Positions 35,861 through 48,378 of a stretch of DNA of 64,000 nucleotides are shown here, one piece after another; within the stretch, counting starts at the first letter, position 1, and the number at the start of each line of letters is the position of its first letter. A model generated the notes under the pieces. It had not been told where the DNA came from, searched no databases, and saw nothing but the letters and a program-made list of their open reading frames with translations. The stretch is from Nemania diffusa. Lineage: Eukaryota; Ascomycota; Sordariomycetes; Xylariales; Xylariaceae. The stretch is from the NCBI GenBank assembly GCA_038501195.1, contig JBBPUQ010000008.1:1778001-1842000 (forward strand). Reading direction: 5' to 3'. The position numbers and the translations under genes are program-made.

Positions 35861-38800
35861 TTTGTCGAGCACACCGAAGTGCAATCGTATGTAAATATGG
35901 AATTCAGAGCCGGTGACGACAATCCTGAAGATAGCCTGAGATTCTAGAAGAACCTGGCGCTGAAGGTGAGGCAGACGTATCCTCCTATCCGCCTCTACTA
36001 CCACGATGATTCCAAATGGACGTGGCGTATGTCACGAATAGAAACTCGTGTATTCTCAACCTCAAAGAAACGAGGCTCCTTCCCCTAAATTTTTAATAGG
36101 TCACCGATTGAGTCGTGCCAGACCGCTCTCCTGTTTCTAATCCGTCGCTCTGTGATTTTACAATGGAATCCCATCGAAGGCCGTGAGTTACCGAATGTCA
36201 AGCGAGAACCGAAGCTGAACCAGGAGGAAATGTCCTAGAAGACACAGGCCTGACTGTTGACCGCAGAAGATGTTGGATCAGAGCACCCTCCAAAGAAGAA
36301 GGCGTAGTTGAGTCTTGGATGAGTTGGCAGGACTAAGACCAGTAACCCCTGGTACAATCCGTATTGCCTTTCAGTATGGCTGATGGTTGGGGTTATATGC
36401 CGTGGAAAATCGAAGTTCGTCGCTCTTTATCCCTAAATAATTTGATTCTGCGATTAACAGATATAATTGGTACTCGTTGCGACCACTGCTGTATTAATTG
36501 CGAGGTTGAGAACGCCCATTCCACTACCCATATGCCAAACTTCAAGTTAACTACGAACGTATTAGGCTCATTGGCGGGGTGTTAGGGTAATTTCTTGTAT
36601 GCAACCTGGGCTAGAGAGCGTATTAGCATCCATGAGGCTCGACGACGTGTTTACAATTTGCCCCAACTCCTGAAGCAAACCGAACAAAGATGAGTGACTG
36701 ACCCTAGACTTTTGATGCTTGTCTACTTGGATTTCGGCAAGGAAATTCGAATCGCAAACATATACGTAATACAACGAGATCGTACGAATAGATCTCTCTA
36801 AAGTACCGACTCGCTCTTTCTCCCCCTCTCTCTTTCTCCAGTCCAACCCTCGTTTCCCCTCCAGCCTTGAGTTGTGACACAACCCGAGCCGGTGATATGG
36901 TGGTAAGTAAGAAGCGCCAAACGTGTTGATTAGTGCCGGAGGATGGTCACAAATCGGCTGTTTTGATCCTAACGCTACCAACGCGGAGCAACCCCCAAAA
37001 ATATCGACGAGGTCCCTGGTGGTTATAGCGTAGACTAATACTTGGCTGGCGGGCAGGACCAAGATATTGGGATTCTATTGCTACCAGGCGTAAATCCGTC
37101 TCGGTGAAATACTCTAGTCGTTTCCAAGGTTACTGCGGCTCTCTTGGCGGCGGTCTATCGCTTCAAGCACGTACGTTGAGCCGATCGTGACCGTCGTCGT
37201 AACGTTATATCGTCGCGTTGATGTAAAGAGGTCGAAGTGGGCAACGCGGCAGCAGCACGAATAGATAGATACAGTTGCTAGCTTGCCAAACGAGTGGAGA
37301 AGTTATGTCAGTCTCCTACGCTGCCATGGGTATTAGGCCGGTACTTGTATAAGATGAATATCCTAGCCTGGGAAGGCATGACAAAAGCATACGGAATCTG
37401 CTAATGGTCTGACCACAGCTATAGCTTCGAAGAATAAGTTCCAACACAAATCCTAGAGGTGATAAGAACGCGAATTAACCAGGTCTAGGCGAACGTACAA
37501 ACCGAGCTTGTCACTCAACCCTCAAGGGTCGGGTTGAAGGAGTCGAGTGTACACTGGCTGGCAAGGTAGAGCACCCTGGTCGGCGTCAAAGCCGGTACAG
37601 ATCTTGTACCTGCAATACTCTACGCGTGGACAGGTCGATAGTCGCTACTTGGCGTCGATCACTCTGATGGGATGCGTGGTATACATACATCAGGGAACAG
37701 GGATTGGACGGGACGAGTACCTAGGAGCGCCGTACCCCTAGGCAGACCGCTTACGGACGCCTGGACTGCCTACAGTGCTGTACCTACTCTGTATCGAGAG
37801 AGAAAAGAAAACGGACAGGGGGGTGATTTTATTGTTTAGAGTATTCTGTACAGTATCCTGCTGTCCAGCGGTATGTATGTACATGCCTTTTACGAGGTGC
37901 ACGGCGATACATGGGGCTTGGCCCTGTTTATCGGCGCGGCGGAAGTCGAGGCGTTCATGCTCTCCGCGTCATGAGCTTGCAAATTCTACGTATAAGAGGA
38001 GGACTCAATCGTCGGCATTGTCACGCGTGAGAGAGCGCGCTGGATAGTTCAACATCCGAACCCTGGCTCCTCCGGAACGGCATGACGGCAATGCTAACAC
38101 GGGAAGACCCATCCCAGCCAGATACAGCCATGAATTGGGATAGGACTGATGGAGCCGTATTTAGCGCTGAAAGGACTCTACGTAAGTATATGTAGTATGT
38201 ATCGAATCGAAGGCTATACAGTATATACTATACTTACACACATACATACGTACTTACTTAGTTAGTCTAGTGTGTATGTACAGCTATGATTTGAACCTGC
38301 AGGGAAACGATATTACTAGGTATGTCCAGTTAAGATATCACAGCAATAGGAGCCCAAATGAGCGGGGGAACAGGGCTAGGTAACAAATATGAAATGCCTA
38401 TCACACTATTACACGTGAGAGGTATTTGAGCATATACGTACATACAGACAAGTATGTATGCGTCCATAGACTATATACCTATGCAGGCTAGGGCAGCCTG
38501 CATTCAAGCAGGAGAATGGGGCAACGATGGAGCCAAACCACAATATCGACGAGAAAAATTTCAGGTCATTCCGGGGTTAATTATGACAGCTTATGGGGAG
38601 AGGCTGGGCGCCACCAACCAATTGATTGCAACGCTGCAGAGGTAATATATGCGCAAGTTGTTACAGTACAGATACTAGGTAGCCATGTACGGTGTAGCAT
38701 AGGTGTGAAATTTGTCGATTGAGGAGGATTATGGATAGATAGATCAAACCTGTCAGAATGATTGGCACCGTTCCGTCACGGTAATAACTCACTATCCATA

Positions 38801-41800
38801 ACACTATCCGTGATACTATCCGTGATGCTCTCCATGATCAACATGAATTGGAATTTGGACTTCGGGTGGCAAATGAGAGGTGTGTATTCTACTTAGTCCG
38901 TACTCTGTCAGAGTATGTATATAGTATTATACCTACGTATAGTAGTATCTTCATGCAGGGGCCTGGTAATCAATGGGTCCGAAGCCGCCGCCACCCACCC
39001 CCATGTAAGTTCTTGAAGACAAAAGTCGAGGCGCCCTACTATTCTGTATGTATGCGTACTGTATATATGTATGTATGTATGTAGTGTAGATCGCAAAAAG
39101 TCTTCAGCATCTGATATCGTATCTTCAGCGGCGACTAGTGAGACATGACAAGATGCCAAAAGCAAGTCAAAGCAATACTATCGCAATATTCCTCATCATC
39201 AACAGATAAGAAGATAGTACATATGTAGGAGTCGTTGACATGGACTTCGGGGCTGAGGGAGATGCAGAGGCATGGAATTTTGCCCGACTGTCACGTCACA
39301 TACTTGACACATAGTGTACGTGTGTATGTATGTATGTAGGTATGTAGGTATGTATGTACTTGTAGGTGCGTTGTTACTTGACCAGATAAAAAGCGTATAG
39401 CCTATCTCCAAGGGGTTATACATAGTACTCCGACATGGACAAGGTTTTCGCTACCCCGAACAGGTCGTGGTTCAAGGGAATAATGGGCATTGGGTGCATA
39501 CCTATGTGAATGTTGCCCTACCCATTTACCAGGTATGTACGTATGCTTGTATGTATGCCTGTATGTATGTAGGGTACAGTAGAAGCAGGGCCAGCTATCA
39601 GAACCACTTCTCAGAGTCATCGGTTGAGTACAGGGACTGTAGGTATGTAGTCGTTGTCGTGTACAGTACCTACTTATAGACGACATATGATAGATAGCTA
39701 ACGTACAAAGGGCTCGGTGGTCTCTACTGTGGTCATTGTAACCTAGCTAAGGCTATGCATACCGCTTTCTCGTCATAGAGGAGGTGAGTAATATACCACA
39801 TACGCAGACGACTTACACGGGCGGGCATGCGCTCACCACAACCACAACATCATGAGCATACCAAATGAGGACACAGGCTGCGAAAAAAGAGCCGCAGAGT
39901 GCCAAAAAGAATCAATTCTGCGATCACATGTAGACTCGTTCGTCCAAGACAGGCAATGCCAGCCAGGTTTGGTCAACACGGCCGCATATAACATGTTCGC
40001 TAGGTAGCACTCCCGTGGGTTGGAGGGGGGCAGACAGCACATACATACATACAACTTGCTATCTACATACAGCGCAGGTGTAACCAAAGGCCCTGTGCAT
40101 ACATCCCTCTTACAGACGCTAGCGTGCCTATGCTGTACTCTGTATGCTACACAAGGACACATGACATGACAGCGGCCAGGGGTTCTCGGAACGTCCCTGC
40201 CCTGCCAGTGGGGTGTATTCCGGTGTCATGTAGGTGCTACATACGGGTAAGTAGCGGAGGTGTATGTGCACCATGTCCATACGCTATCCACACTACCTAC
40301 AGCTGGCACCTACCCACAGGCTACGAGCATGTATCTGTGCACGCATACACCAAAACGGTGTGGGTACGGCATACAACACGGCATACGGCATACATGCTGA
40401 CCCTTAGGTACCGTAACATGGCCACGGTCGAGGTGCACAGCGTGAGCAGGGGTGTGCCGGCACTGATGATGTACGTGCGGAACTCGCTGAGACTCGGGCA
40501 ACACCAATGCCAGTTTTGAAGCTTAACCCGAGGACACGGCAATAACCAAAAGAGCGCCTAGGCGCCTGAGCATAACTGAGTAAATACCGACACAAGGCAT
40601 TCTATAGAAAGAAATATAGCTATGCGTACACTAGCGTCCGACAACTGAGCACACGACACCGCTATAATACACTATAATGGCCTTAAGGCATGATGGGATG
40701 AAAAGCTTCCGTAGTGTAAGATCTGCCGTATATAGCCCGCCGCCGTAGGGCATATGAATACTTAGGTAACTAACTAAACGCTAGCGTCTGAACTCTTACC
40801 CAGCCTATAAGTCAGGTACATACATGTGTAAGTGTTCATCCTGCGGTTTTGTTACCCGCACGCATCATTCTTACTGTGTTCACTGCTACGTAATCTCAAG
40901 CTCATCACAGTGTCGTTACATACCGAGGCACATACACTCTACACTTACATAGTATGTACGTAGGTATGCATACCTATGTTACCTACATACATACAGTAGA
41001 GAGCAAGAGGGGAGGAGCTGAGGCAAGCTCTGCTCACAGGCTCTTCTAGACTAGGTATCCAAGTCCAAGACTCGGCATCCATTCAACTCGCCTTTCCTGT
41101 TCTGATCATCGTTTTATTAGAAGGCCGACTCACAATACCTTCACTAATCACAATCGTCCCATTTCAATCCCCGTAGCTCCCAGAGCTCTACCTACATACA
41201 GCTAGTTAGTTGTATGTAAGTACATGCTTCGAAATCGCCTATAAGCTAACAATCCCTACCTTAGGCATCTACAGTATGTACATACTTATAGGTCGTCCAA
41301 GACACGGGTTTCAGCTCATCTAGAATGATTCCACGGTGGATCTATTCAGATGAGATCACCATCTAACATGCTCTCGTCTCCTTTATTATTATCCATAATG
41401 CATACCCATCTCCATTCCCCTCGAACCGGTGGCGGCTGAGGATGCCTAGCCAGGCTTCTTCCTGAGGCAATCTGACACCCGATGCTGATGATATGTAGTC
41501 TGTAGATGACCAGCTTGCTCAGAATCTCGGTCCAGCTGTCTTGATCCTCAGTCATGCATGCATCACACAACGTGCGTTCGCTTCCAGCAAAAATCACCCG
41601 GGTGTTACCCCTCGTTGGGTGGATCGGTTCCAGCCAAATGCAGGACTGTAACGATGCCGTGGTCTCGTTCAATCGTCGACCAGGTCTTGGAGATCAATCT
41701 GACCAGACGAAGCGACAACCTACCAGCTCTGGTCTGATCTGGGCTTCCTGACTCTTCATCCCGTCTTCTGTCCCGTTCGTCTCATGATTCCCAATTTAGG

Positions 41801-42964
41801 CACTCGGTATCAAGACTGCCCACCGTGTAGCGTGACCGACGGCGTCATCGATCTTGTGCTTACGTGCTAGCTATTGTAGCAACGAAGATCATCGTGCCTT
41901 AGCTTCTGTAATAACATGTACACTGCTAAGTCTGTGAGTGCATACCGAGTATATCGGTGCTATCTACCCTACACTAATGTATGCGAACACCACTAGCGAA
42001 TCCCAGGACCACTAGAGTTAAAACTCCCACAAAGTACTCATCGTGGACAAGTCTCTTCACTTAAACCGTCCCCGTTACAATCCCGTACTAGTGGCCCATC
42101 CTCGGATCGAATATCCAAAACAAGGAACTATAATACCCCCGGATTTGCCAGTGTCTGAATTAATGCCTAACCAATTCACGTGTTTCTATACAGTCAGTTC
42201 TTGTACCTTGGCCAACGCTTTGTATCAGAGGACCGGCACTATATCAACTATTTTACCCGTTTCGCTCCTCCAAAGTGCATTGATATTATTATTAGCCTCA
42301 CCTAACACAGCATTAATAAATTATTCATCACAGCCACGTGTAACTGCAGTTCTTAAGTAGTTTTCAAACCTTGGCCCACGTTCTCTCCGCATGCGAGACA
42401 GGGAACCCTAATATGTTCTACAACTGGGTTGGGTTTCCCATGCCACAAAGGCCTAAAGCCACTAACACCAGCAGCACGCCGTCGAAACCGCAGCGCCCGT
42501 TTGTGTCAGTCTAAATTGTGCCCATGTAACCCGCTGCCGCCGCCTGTATCAGAGTCGGCAGAAGCTTACCTAAATTCTCCGAGAGATGTTTTCGGCGAGA
42601 GTGGACCGGACTTAATATGCGAGCGCACAGGCCGGTTTTTGTCTAGATCGGTATACTACACTACATACGTATACGCCGGACATAATATTTATTACCTATA
42701 CGCTTACCTAGCGTGAGATCTTAAAAATCTCGGAAGATGTCTTGGGAGAATGCAAAGCTTGCGACGATATGGGAATCTCGTCACAGAGAACGCCAGAGTG
42801 TCTGCGATCAGACCTCGTGCCCATCTCGCTTGTACTGTAAGATCTTATTGCAGGCCAATCGGCAAGCTGTAGTTGCTAGTGTAGGACGAGATTGCTGCCT
42901 TCTTGCCCAGGGCCCCCGTCCACTTAACCCGGCACACCTACATAGCTACATATAGAGGGGCCTG
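35861..42964. other. Gene-poor region with TATGTATG/TACATAC microsatellites
   Basis: Left end is the velvet gene's promoter side. No ORF could be tied to a family; frames at 36568-37062, 41346-41672 and 42043-42360 were read and not recognised. Tetranucleotide runs of TATG/TACA type recur at about 38240-38262, 39060-39083, 39322-39355, 39535-39570, 40038-40052 and 40953-40995. Confidence 0.5.
39322..39355. repeat. TATG/TAGG tetranucleotide microsatellite
   Basis: Tandem GTATGTAT/GTAGGTAT units; the longest of several such runs between 38 and 41 kb. Confidence 0.75.
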
Positions 42965-42985
42965 ACAATCCGACCAGTACCCCCC
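42965..42985 (+). repeat. Left terminal inverted repeat of the AT-rich block
   Basis: Pairs with 52382-52402 in inverse orientation, 19 of 21 positions identical; 14 consecutive identical bases GACCAGTACCCCCC at 42972-42985. A further CCGACCAGTA stands at 43046-43055. Confidence 0.75.
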
Positions 42986-43126
42986 TAGACCCATATAATT
43001 AGGCAACAGCCTTCTGACCAATAGGATTGTAGAAGGTGCCCCCACCCGACCAGTAGCTACTTAGTTAATAATTTATTTCTTTTACTTTTTTCAATCTTTT
43101 TTACCTCCATCTTTTTTACAACTACT

Positions 43127-43182
43127 TTTTATTACTTATTATTACTACTAATATTATTATTACTACTACTACTACTGCTGTT
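43127..43182. repeat. TTA/ACT trinucleotide microsatellite at the left edge
   Basis: Runs of TTA and then ACT triplets mark the transition from pyrimidine-rich edge sequence into the AT-rich interior. Confidence 0.7.
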
Positions 43183-44887
43183 TAAATGTTTAATTTTAAA
43201 AGCTAAATATATAACAATTAATTTATAATTAATTAATAATTAATAATAAATTAATTAAAAATCGATTTATTAATATATATAATATATATATATTAAGTAT
43301 AGCGCTTTTACTAAATATTTAGAAAGTTTGTTTATTTATAAGTTAAATAAAATAAAATATATAACATTTAATTATTAATCGATAGTTATTTAATTATTAA
43401 TCGATTATAAAATAAAAACTTTATTGTTATTTTTAGCAAGCTATTTTGTTATATCTGTTTAAGTAGTACTAGTAGTAGTAACAATAAAAACAATAGACTT
43501 GCTGTTATTTGTTTAAATATTATAAATATTTAATATTTAATTATTAATTAATAAATAATTAATTATTAATTAATTATAGTATAAATAATTTTAAGTTTTT
43601 AATTTATATAACTATTTAAAAAAAGATTATATGTTTAAAGTTGCATTATTTATATTTGGAACTATAAATATAAAATAATATTATATTATTAACTATAAAA
43701 TATAATATTTAATTATTATTTAATTATTAATTAATTGTTAATTAAATTAAGCTTTTATAAATATATTATAAAATATATTAATAAAAATATAACTATAATA
43801 ACTGTTGTAGAATTATTTAAGTAAATATTAATCAATTAATAATTAATTTTTAATTAATTATTAATTAAATTTAGCATTTAATTTATTATTAATATATTTA
43901 CTAAGTTTTTTTACTGTTAAATTAGTAAATATGTTATTAAATGTTAAAATTAAAAATCTGATTTTAATAAAGATTAATTGTTTGTAGTTCTTTGTTACAA
44001 AGTATATATTAATTAAAATTCGATTATTAATTAATTATTAATCGATTATTGTATAAAATAGTAAAATTATCGGCACTTTTATATATAAGTTGATTTATTA
44101 TATCGGCTATATATATAAAAATTGTATTATAGTTAGCTATAAAATTAAAAATATATATTTTGATTAATATTTGATTAATATTCGATTTATTTTTAATTAT
44201 TAATTAATTATTACAAACTGCTTTTTTTAAAAATTTAATAGTATATGTTTAATTTAAAAAAAATTTATAATATTTATTAACGAAAATTTTAATAATAAGT
44301 TTTTTATTATAAATAATAGTATTTTTAATAAACTAAAAATGTTTATAAATACTATTAATAGCAGTAAAATTTCGATTATAAAACTTATAGTTATTAAATA
44401 AATTATTTAAAAAAAATTTATAAATTTAGAATTTAATAATTAATTAATTATTAATTAATTATTTATATATTGTACTAGTTTAATAGTATTAAAAAGTTTG
44501 AATATTTTTGTTAATATTTAATTAATAATAAATAATTAATTAATTACTTTAAAATATAAATATTTAAGTATTTTAAAATTTTACTTAATAAAAAAGCAAA
44601 AATTAAAATATTAAAAGTTTTAATTTATAAATAAAAGATATCAAATTTTAATCGATTATTAATCGATTATTATATAAATAATAAAATTTTTAAGTGTAGA
44701 AATAAATACTATTATGTTTTTTGTATTAATTAGTATATTTAAATAAATATATAAATATTTAATATTGGATTATTTTTTAATTATTAATTAATTAAAAGTA
44801 ATAATAAAATAAAAATATTTAGTTTAAAATTAAAGTTAATCGATTTGTTATTAGTTATTAATTAAATGTTATATAATATAAGTTTTA

Positions 44888-46095
44888 TTATAAATATATT
44901 TGTAAGTAATATATATGTTATTAATTAATAGCTAATCGATTATTAATCGAATATTGCAGTTTATATTTAGAAAAAATCGTAGTAAATATTATATATATAT
45001 ATTGTTAATTAATAGCTAATTAATTATTAATTAAAACATTAATATAAATAAAATAGTTTTGTTTTATATTTTAATATTTATATAGTTATTTTATTTATTT
45101 TAGTTATTATAGTTATTATAGTTATTATATTTATTATAGTTGTTATATTTATTATATTTATTATATTTATTATATTTAATATAATTATTATAGTTATTAT
45201 ATTTATTATAATTATTATATTTAGTATATTTATTTTATTTATTTTAGTTATTATAGTTATTATATTTATTATAGTTGTTATATTTATTATAATAATTATA
45301 TTTATTATATTTATTATATTTATTATAGTTATTATAATTATTATATTTAGTATATTTATTTTATTTATTTTAGTTATTATAGTTATTATAGTTATTATAT
45401 TTATTATAATTATTATAGTTATTATATTTATTATATTTATTATATTTATTATATTTAATATAATTATTATAGTAATTATATTTATTATAATTATTATATT
45501 TAGTATATTTATTTTATTTATTTTAGTTATTATAGTTATTATATTTATTTTATTTATTTTAGTTATTATAGTTATTATAGTTATTATATTTATTATAATT
45601 GTTATATTTATTATAATAATTATATTTATTATATTTATTATATTTATTATAGTTATTATTATTATTTTATTTATTATATTTATTATAGTTATTATAATTA
45701 TTATAGTTGTTATATTTATTATAATAATTATATTTATTATATTTATTATATTTATTATAGTTATTATTATTATTTTATTTATTATATTTATTATAATTAT
45801 TATAATTATTATAGTTATTATAGTTATTATATTTATTATAGTTATTATAGTTATTATATTTATTATATTTATTATATTTAGTATATTTAATATAATTATT
45901 ATAGTAATTATATTTATTATAATTATTATATTTAATATATTTATTTTATTTATTTTAGTTATTATATTTATTATAGTTATTATAATTATTATAGTTGTTA
46001 TATTTATTATATTTATTATATTTATTATAGTTATTATAGTTATTATAATTATTATAGTTGTTATAATTATTATAATTATTATAGTTATTATAAAT
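44888..46095 (+). repeat. Left arm of large inverted repeat, with 9-bp tandem array
   Basis: From about 45083 to 46091 the sequence is a near-continuous 9-bp tandem repeat, ATTATAGTT / ATTATATTT / ATTATAATT. Outside it (44888-45082) lies non-tandem AT-rich DNA that is closely matched, in inverse orientation, by 48187-48378. The arm is therefore part of a true inverted duplication and not only two similar arrays facing each other. Confidence 0.85.
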
Positions 46096-46536
46096 ATTAT
46101 TAATTAATATAATTTTTTTTAAAAAAAAAATATTAATATTTATTTAAATAAATTAATATATATAATTAATATATTATTAAATTAAAATGTACTATTTAAA
46201 ATAATATTATATATTAAATTTAAAAATATTATAATAAAATAATAAAGCTAGTTTAAAATTAATTAAAAAAAAATATATTTAATATAAATTTTAATTTATT
46301 TTTATTATTTATTTTTATTTTATTATTAATAAAGTTTATTATAATATAATGTTTTTTTTTATTAAAATAATCTTTTTATTTAATTATATTATAAATTATT
46401 AATAATAAAATAATAAAAATATATATATTAAATATTATAATTAATATTATAAAAAAAGATTTATATAATATAATAATAAAAAATTATATATAAATTAAAT
46501 ATATTTTTAATTTATTTATATATATAAAAAAAAAAT
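46096..46536. other. Central spacer of the inverted repeat
   Basis: About 440 bases with hardly any G or C, including runs of T and A (TTTTTTTTAAAAAAAAAA at about 46113-46130). Would form the loop if the arms paired. Confidence 0.7.
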
Positions 46537-48378
46537 AATAAATATAATAATTGTAATAATAATAATAATTATAATAATAATAATAAATATAATAATTATA
46601 ATAAATATAATAATTATAATAATTATAATAAATATAATTACTATAATAATTATATTAAATATAATAAATATAATAATTATAATAAATATAATAATTATAA
46701 TAAATATAATAATTATAATAAATATAATAAATATAATAACTATAATAATTATAATAAATATAATAAATAAAATAATAATAATAATTATAATAAATATAAT
46801 AAATATAATAAATATAACAACTATAATAATTATAATAACTATAATAAATATAATAACTAAAATAAATAAAATAAATATATTAAATATAATAATTATAATA
46901 AATATAATTACTATAATAATTATATTAAATATATTAAATATAATAAATATAATAAATATAATAACTATAATAACTATAATAAATATAATAACTATAATAA
47001 CTATAATAATTATAATAACTATAATAAATATAATAAATAAAATAATAATAATAACTATAATAAATATAATAAATATAATAAATATAATTATTATAATAAA
47101 TATAACAACTATAATAATTATAATAACTATAATAACTATAATAACTAAAATAAATAAAATAAATATAATAACTATAATAACTAAAATAAATAAAATAAAT
47201 ATATTAAATATAATAATTATAATAAATATAATTACTATAATAATTATAATAACTATAATAAATATAATAACTAAAATAAATAAAATAAATATATTAAATA
47301 TAATAATTATAATAAATATAATAAATGTAATAAATATATAAAATAAAATAATAATAATAATTATAATAAATATAATAAATATAATAAATATAATTATTAT
47401 AATAAATATAACAACTATAATAATTATAATAACTATAATAAATATAATAAATATAATAAATATAATTATTATAATAAATATAATAAATATAATAAATATA
47501 ATAAATATAATAACTATAATAAATATAATAAATATAATAAATATATAAAATAAAATAATAATAATAATTATAATAAATATAATAAATATAATAAATATAA
47601 TTATTATAATAAATATAACAACTATAATAATTATAATAACTATAATAAATATAATAAATATAAAAAATAAAATAATAATAATAACTATAATAAATATAAT
47701 AAATATAATAAATATAATTATTATAATAAATATAATAAATATAATAAATATAATAAATATAATAACTATAATAACTATAATAACTAAAATAAATAAAATA
47801 AATATACTAAATATAATAATTATAATAACTATAATAAATATAATAAATATAATAAATATAATTATTATAATAACTATAATAAATATAATAAATAAAATAA
47901 TAATAATAACTATAATAAATATAATAACTATAATAATTATAATAAATATAATAAATATAATAAATATAATTATTATAATAAATATAACAATTATAATAAA
48001 TATAATAACTATAATAACTATAATAATTAAAATAAATAAAATAAATATATTAAATATAATAATTATAATAACTATAATAAATATAATAAATATAATAAAT
48101 ATAATAAATATAATAAATATAATAACTATAATAAATATAATAATTATAATAACTATAATAACTAAAATAAATAAAATAATTATATAAATATTAAAATATA
48201 AAACAAAACTATTTTATTTATATTAATGTTTTAATTAATAATCGATTAGTTATTAATTAATAATATATATATATAATATTTACTATAATTTTTTTTAAAT
48301 ATAAACTGTAGCATTTAATTAATAATCGATTAGCTATTAATTAATAACATATATATTATTTATAAATATATTTATAAT
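46537..48378 (-). repeat. Right arm of large inverted repeat, with 9-bp tandem array
   Basis: The reverse-complement units AATAACTAT / AATAAATAT / AATAATTAT run from about 46537 to 48180. The arm then continues as AAAATAAATAAAATAATTAT and further sequence that mirrors 44888-45082 with a few changes, mostly T in this arm where the other copy has C (read on the same strand). The right array is longer than the left (about 1.65 against 1.0 kb). Confidence 0.85.

Noticed and set aside
36331..36358. GACCAGTAACCCCTGGTAC, similar to the end of the AT-rich block
   Set aside because: It has an extra base inside and itself forms a small hairpin; no AT-rich element is attached, so a chance likeness is more probable.
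41346..41672. 108-codon minus-strand frame containing RTLCDACMTED
   Set aside because: The two cysteines suggested a zinc motif, but no second pair or family context follows.
42043..42360. 105-codon + strand frame left of the AT-rich block, considered as an element-encoded gene
   Set aside because: Lies outside the terminal repeats and shows no transposase, recombinase or polymerase motif.
45083..48180. Long open frames through the 9-bp arrays (for example ATT ATA GTT read as Ile-Ile-Val repeats)
   Set aside because: A 9-bp period keeps any stop-free frame open automatically; no start, no flanking coding signal and a senseless hydrophobic repeat.
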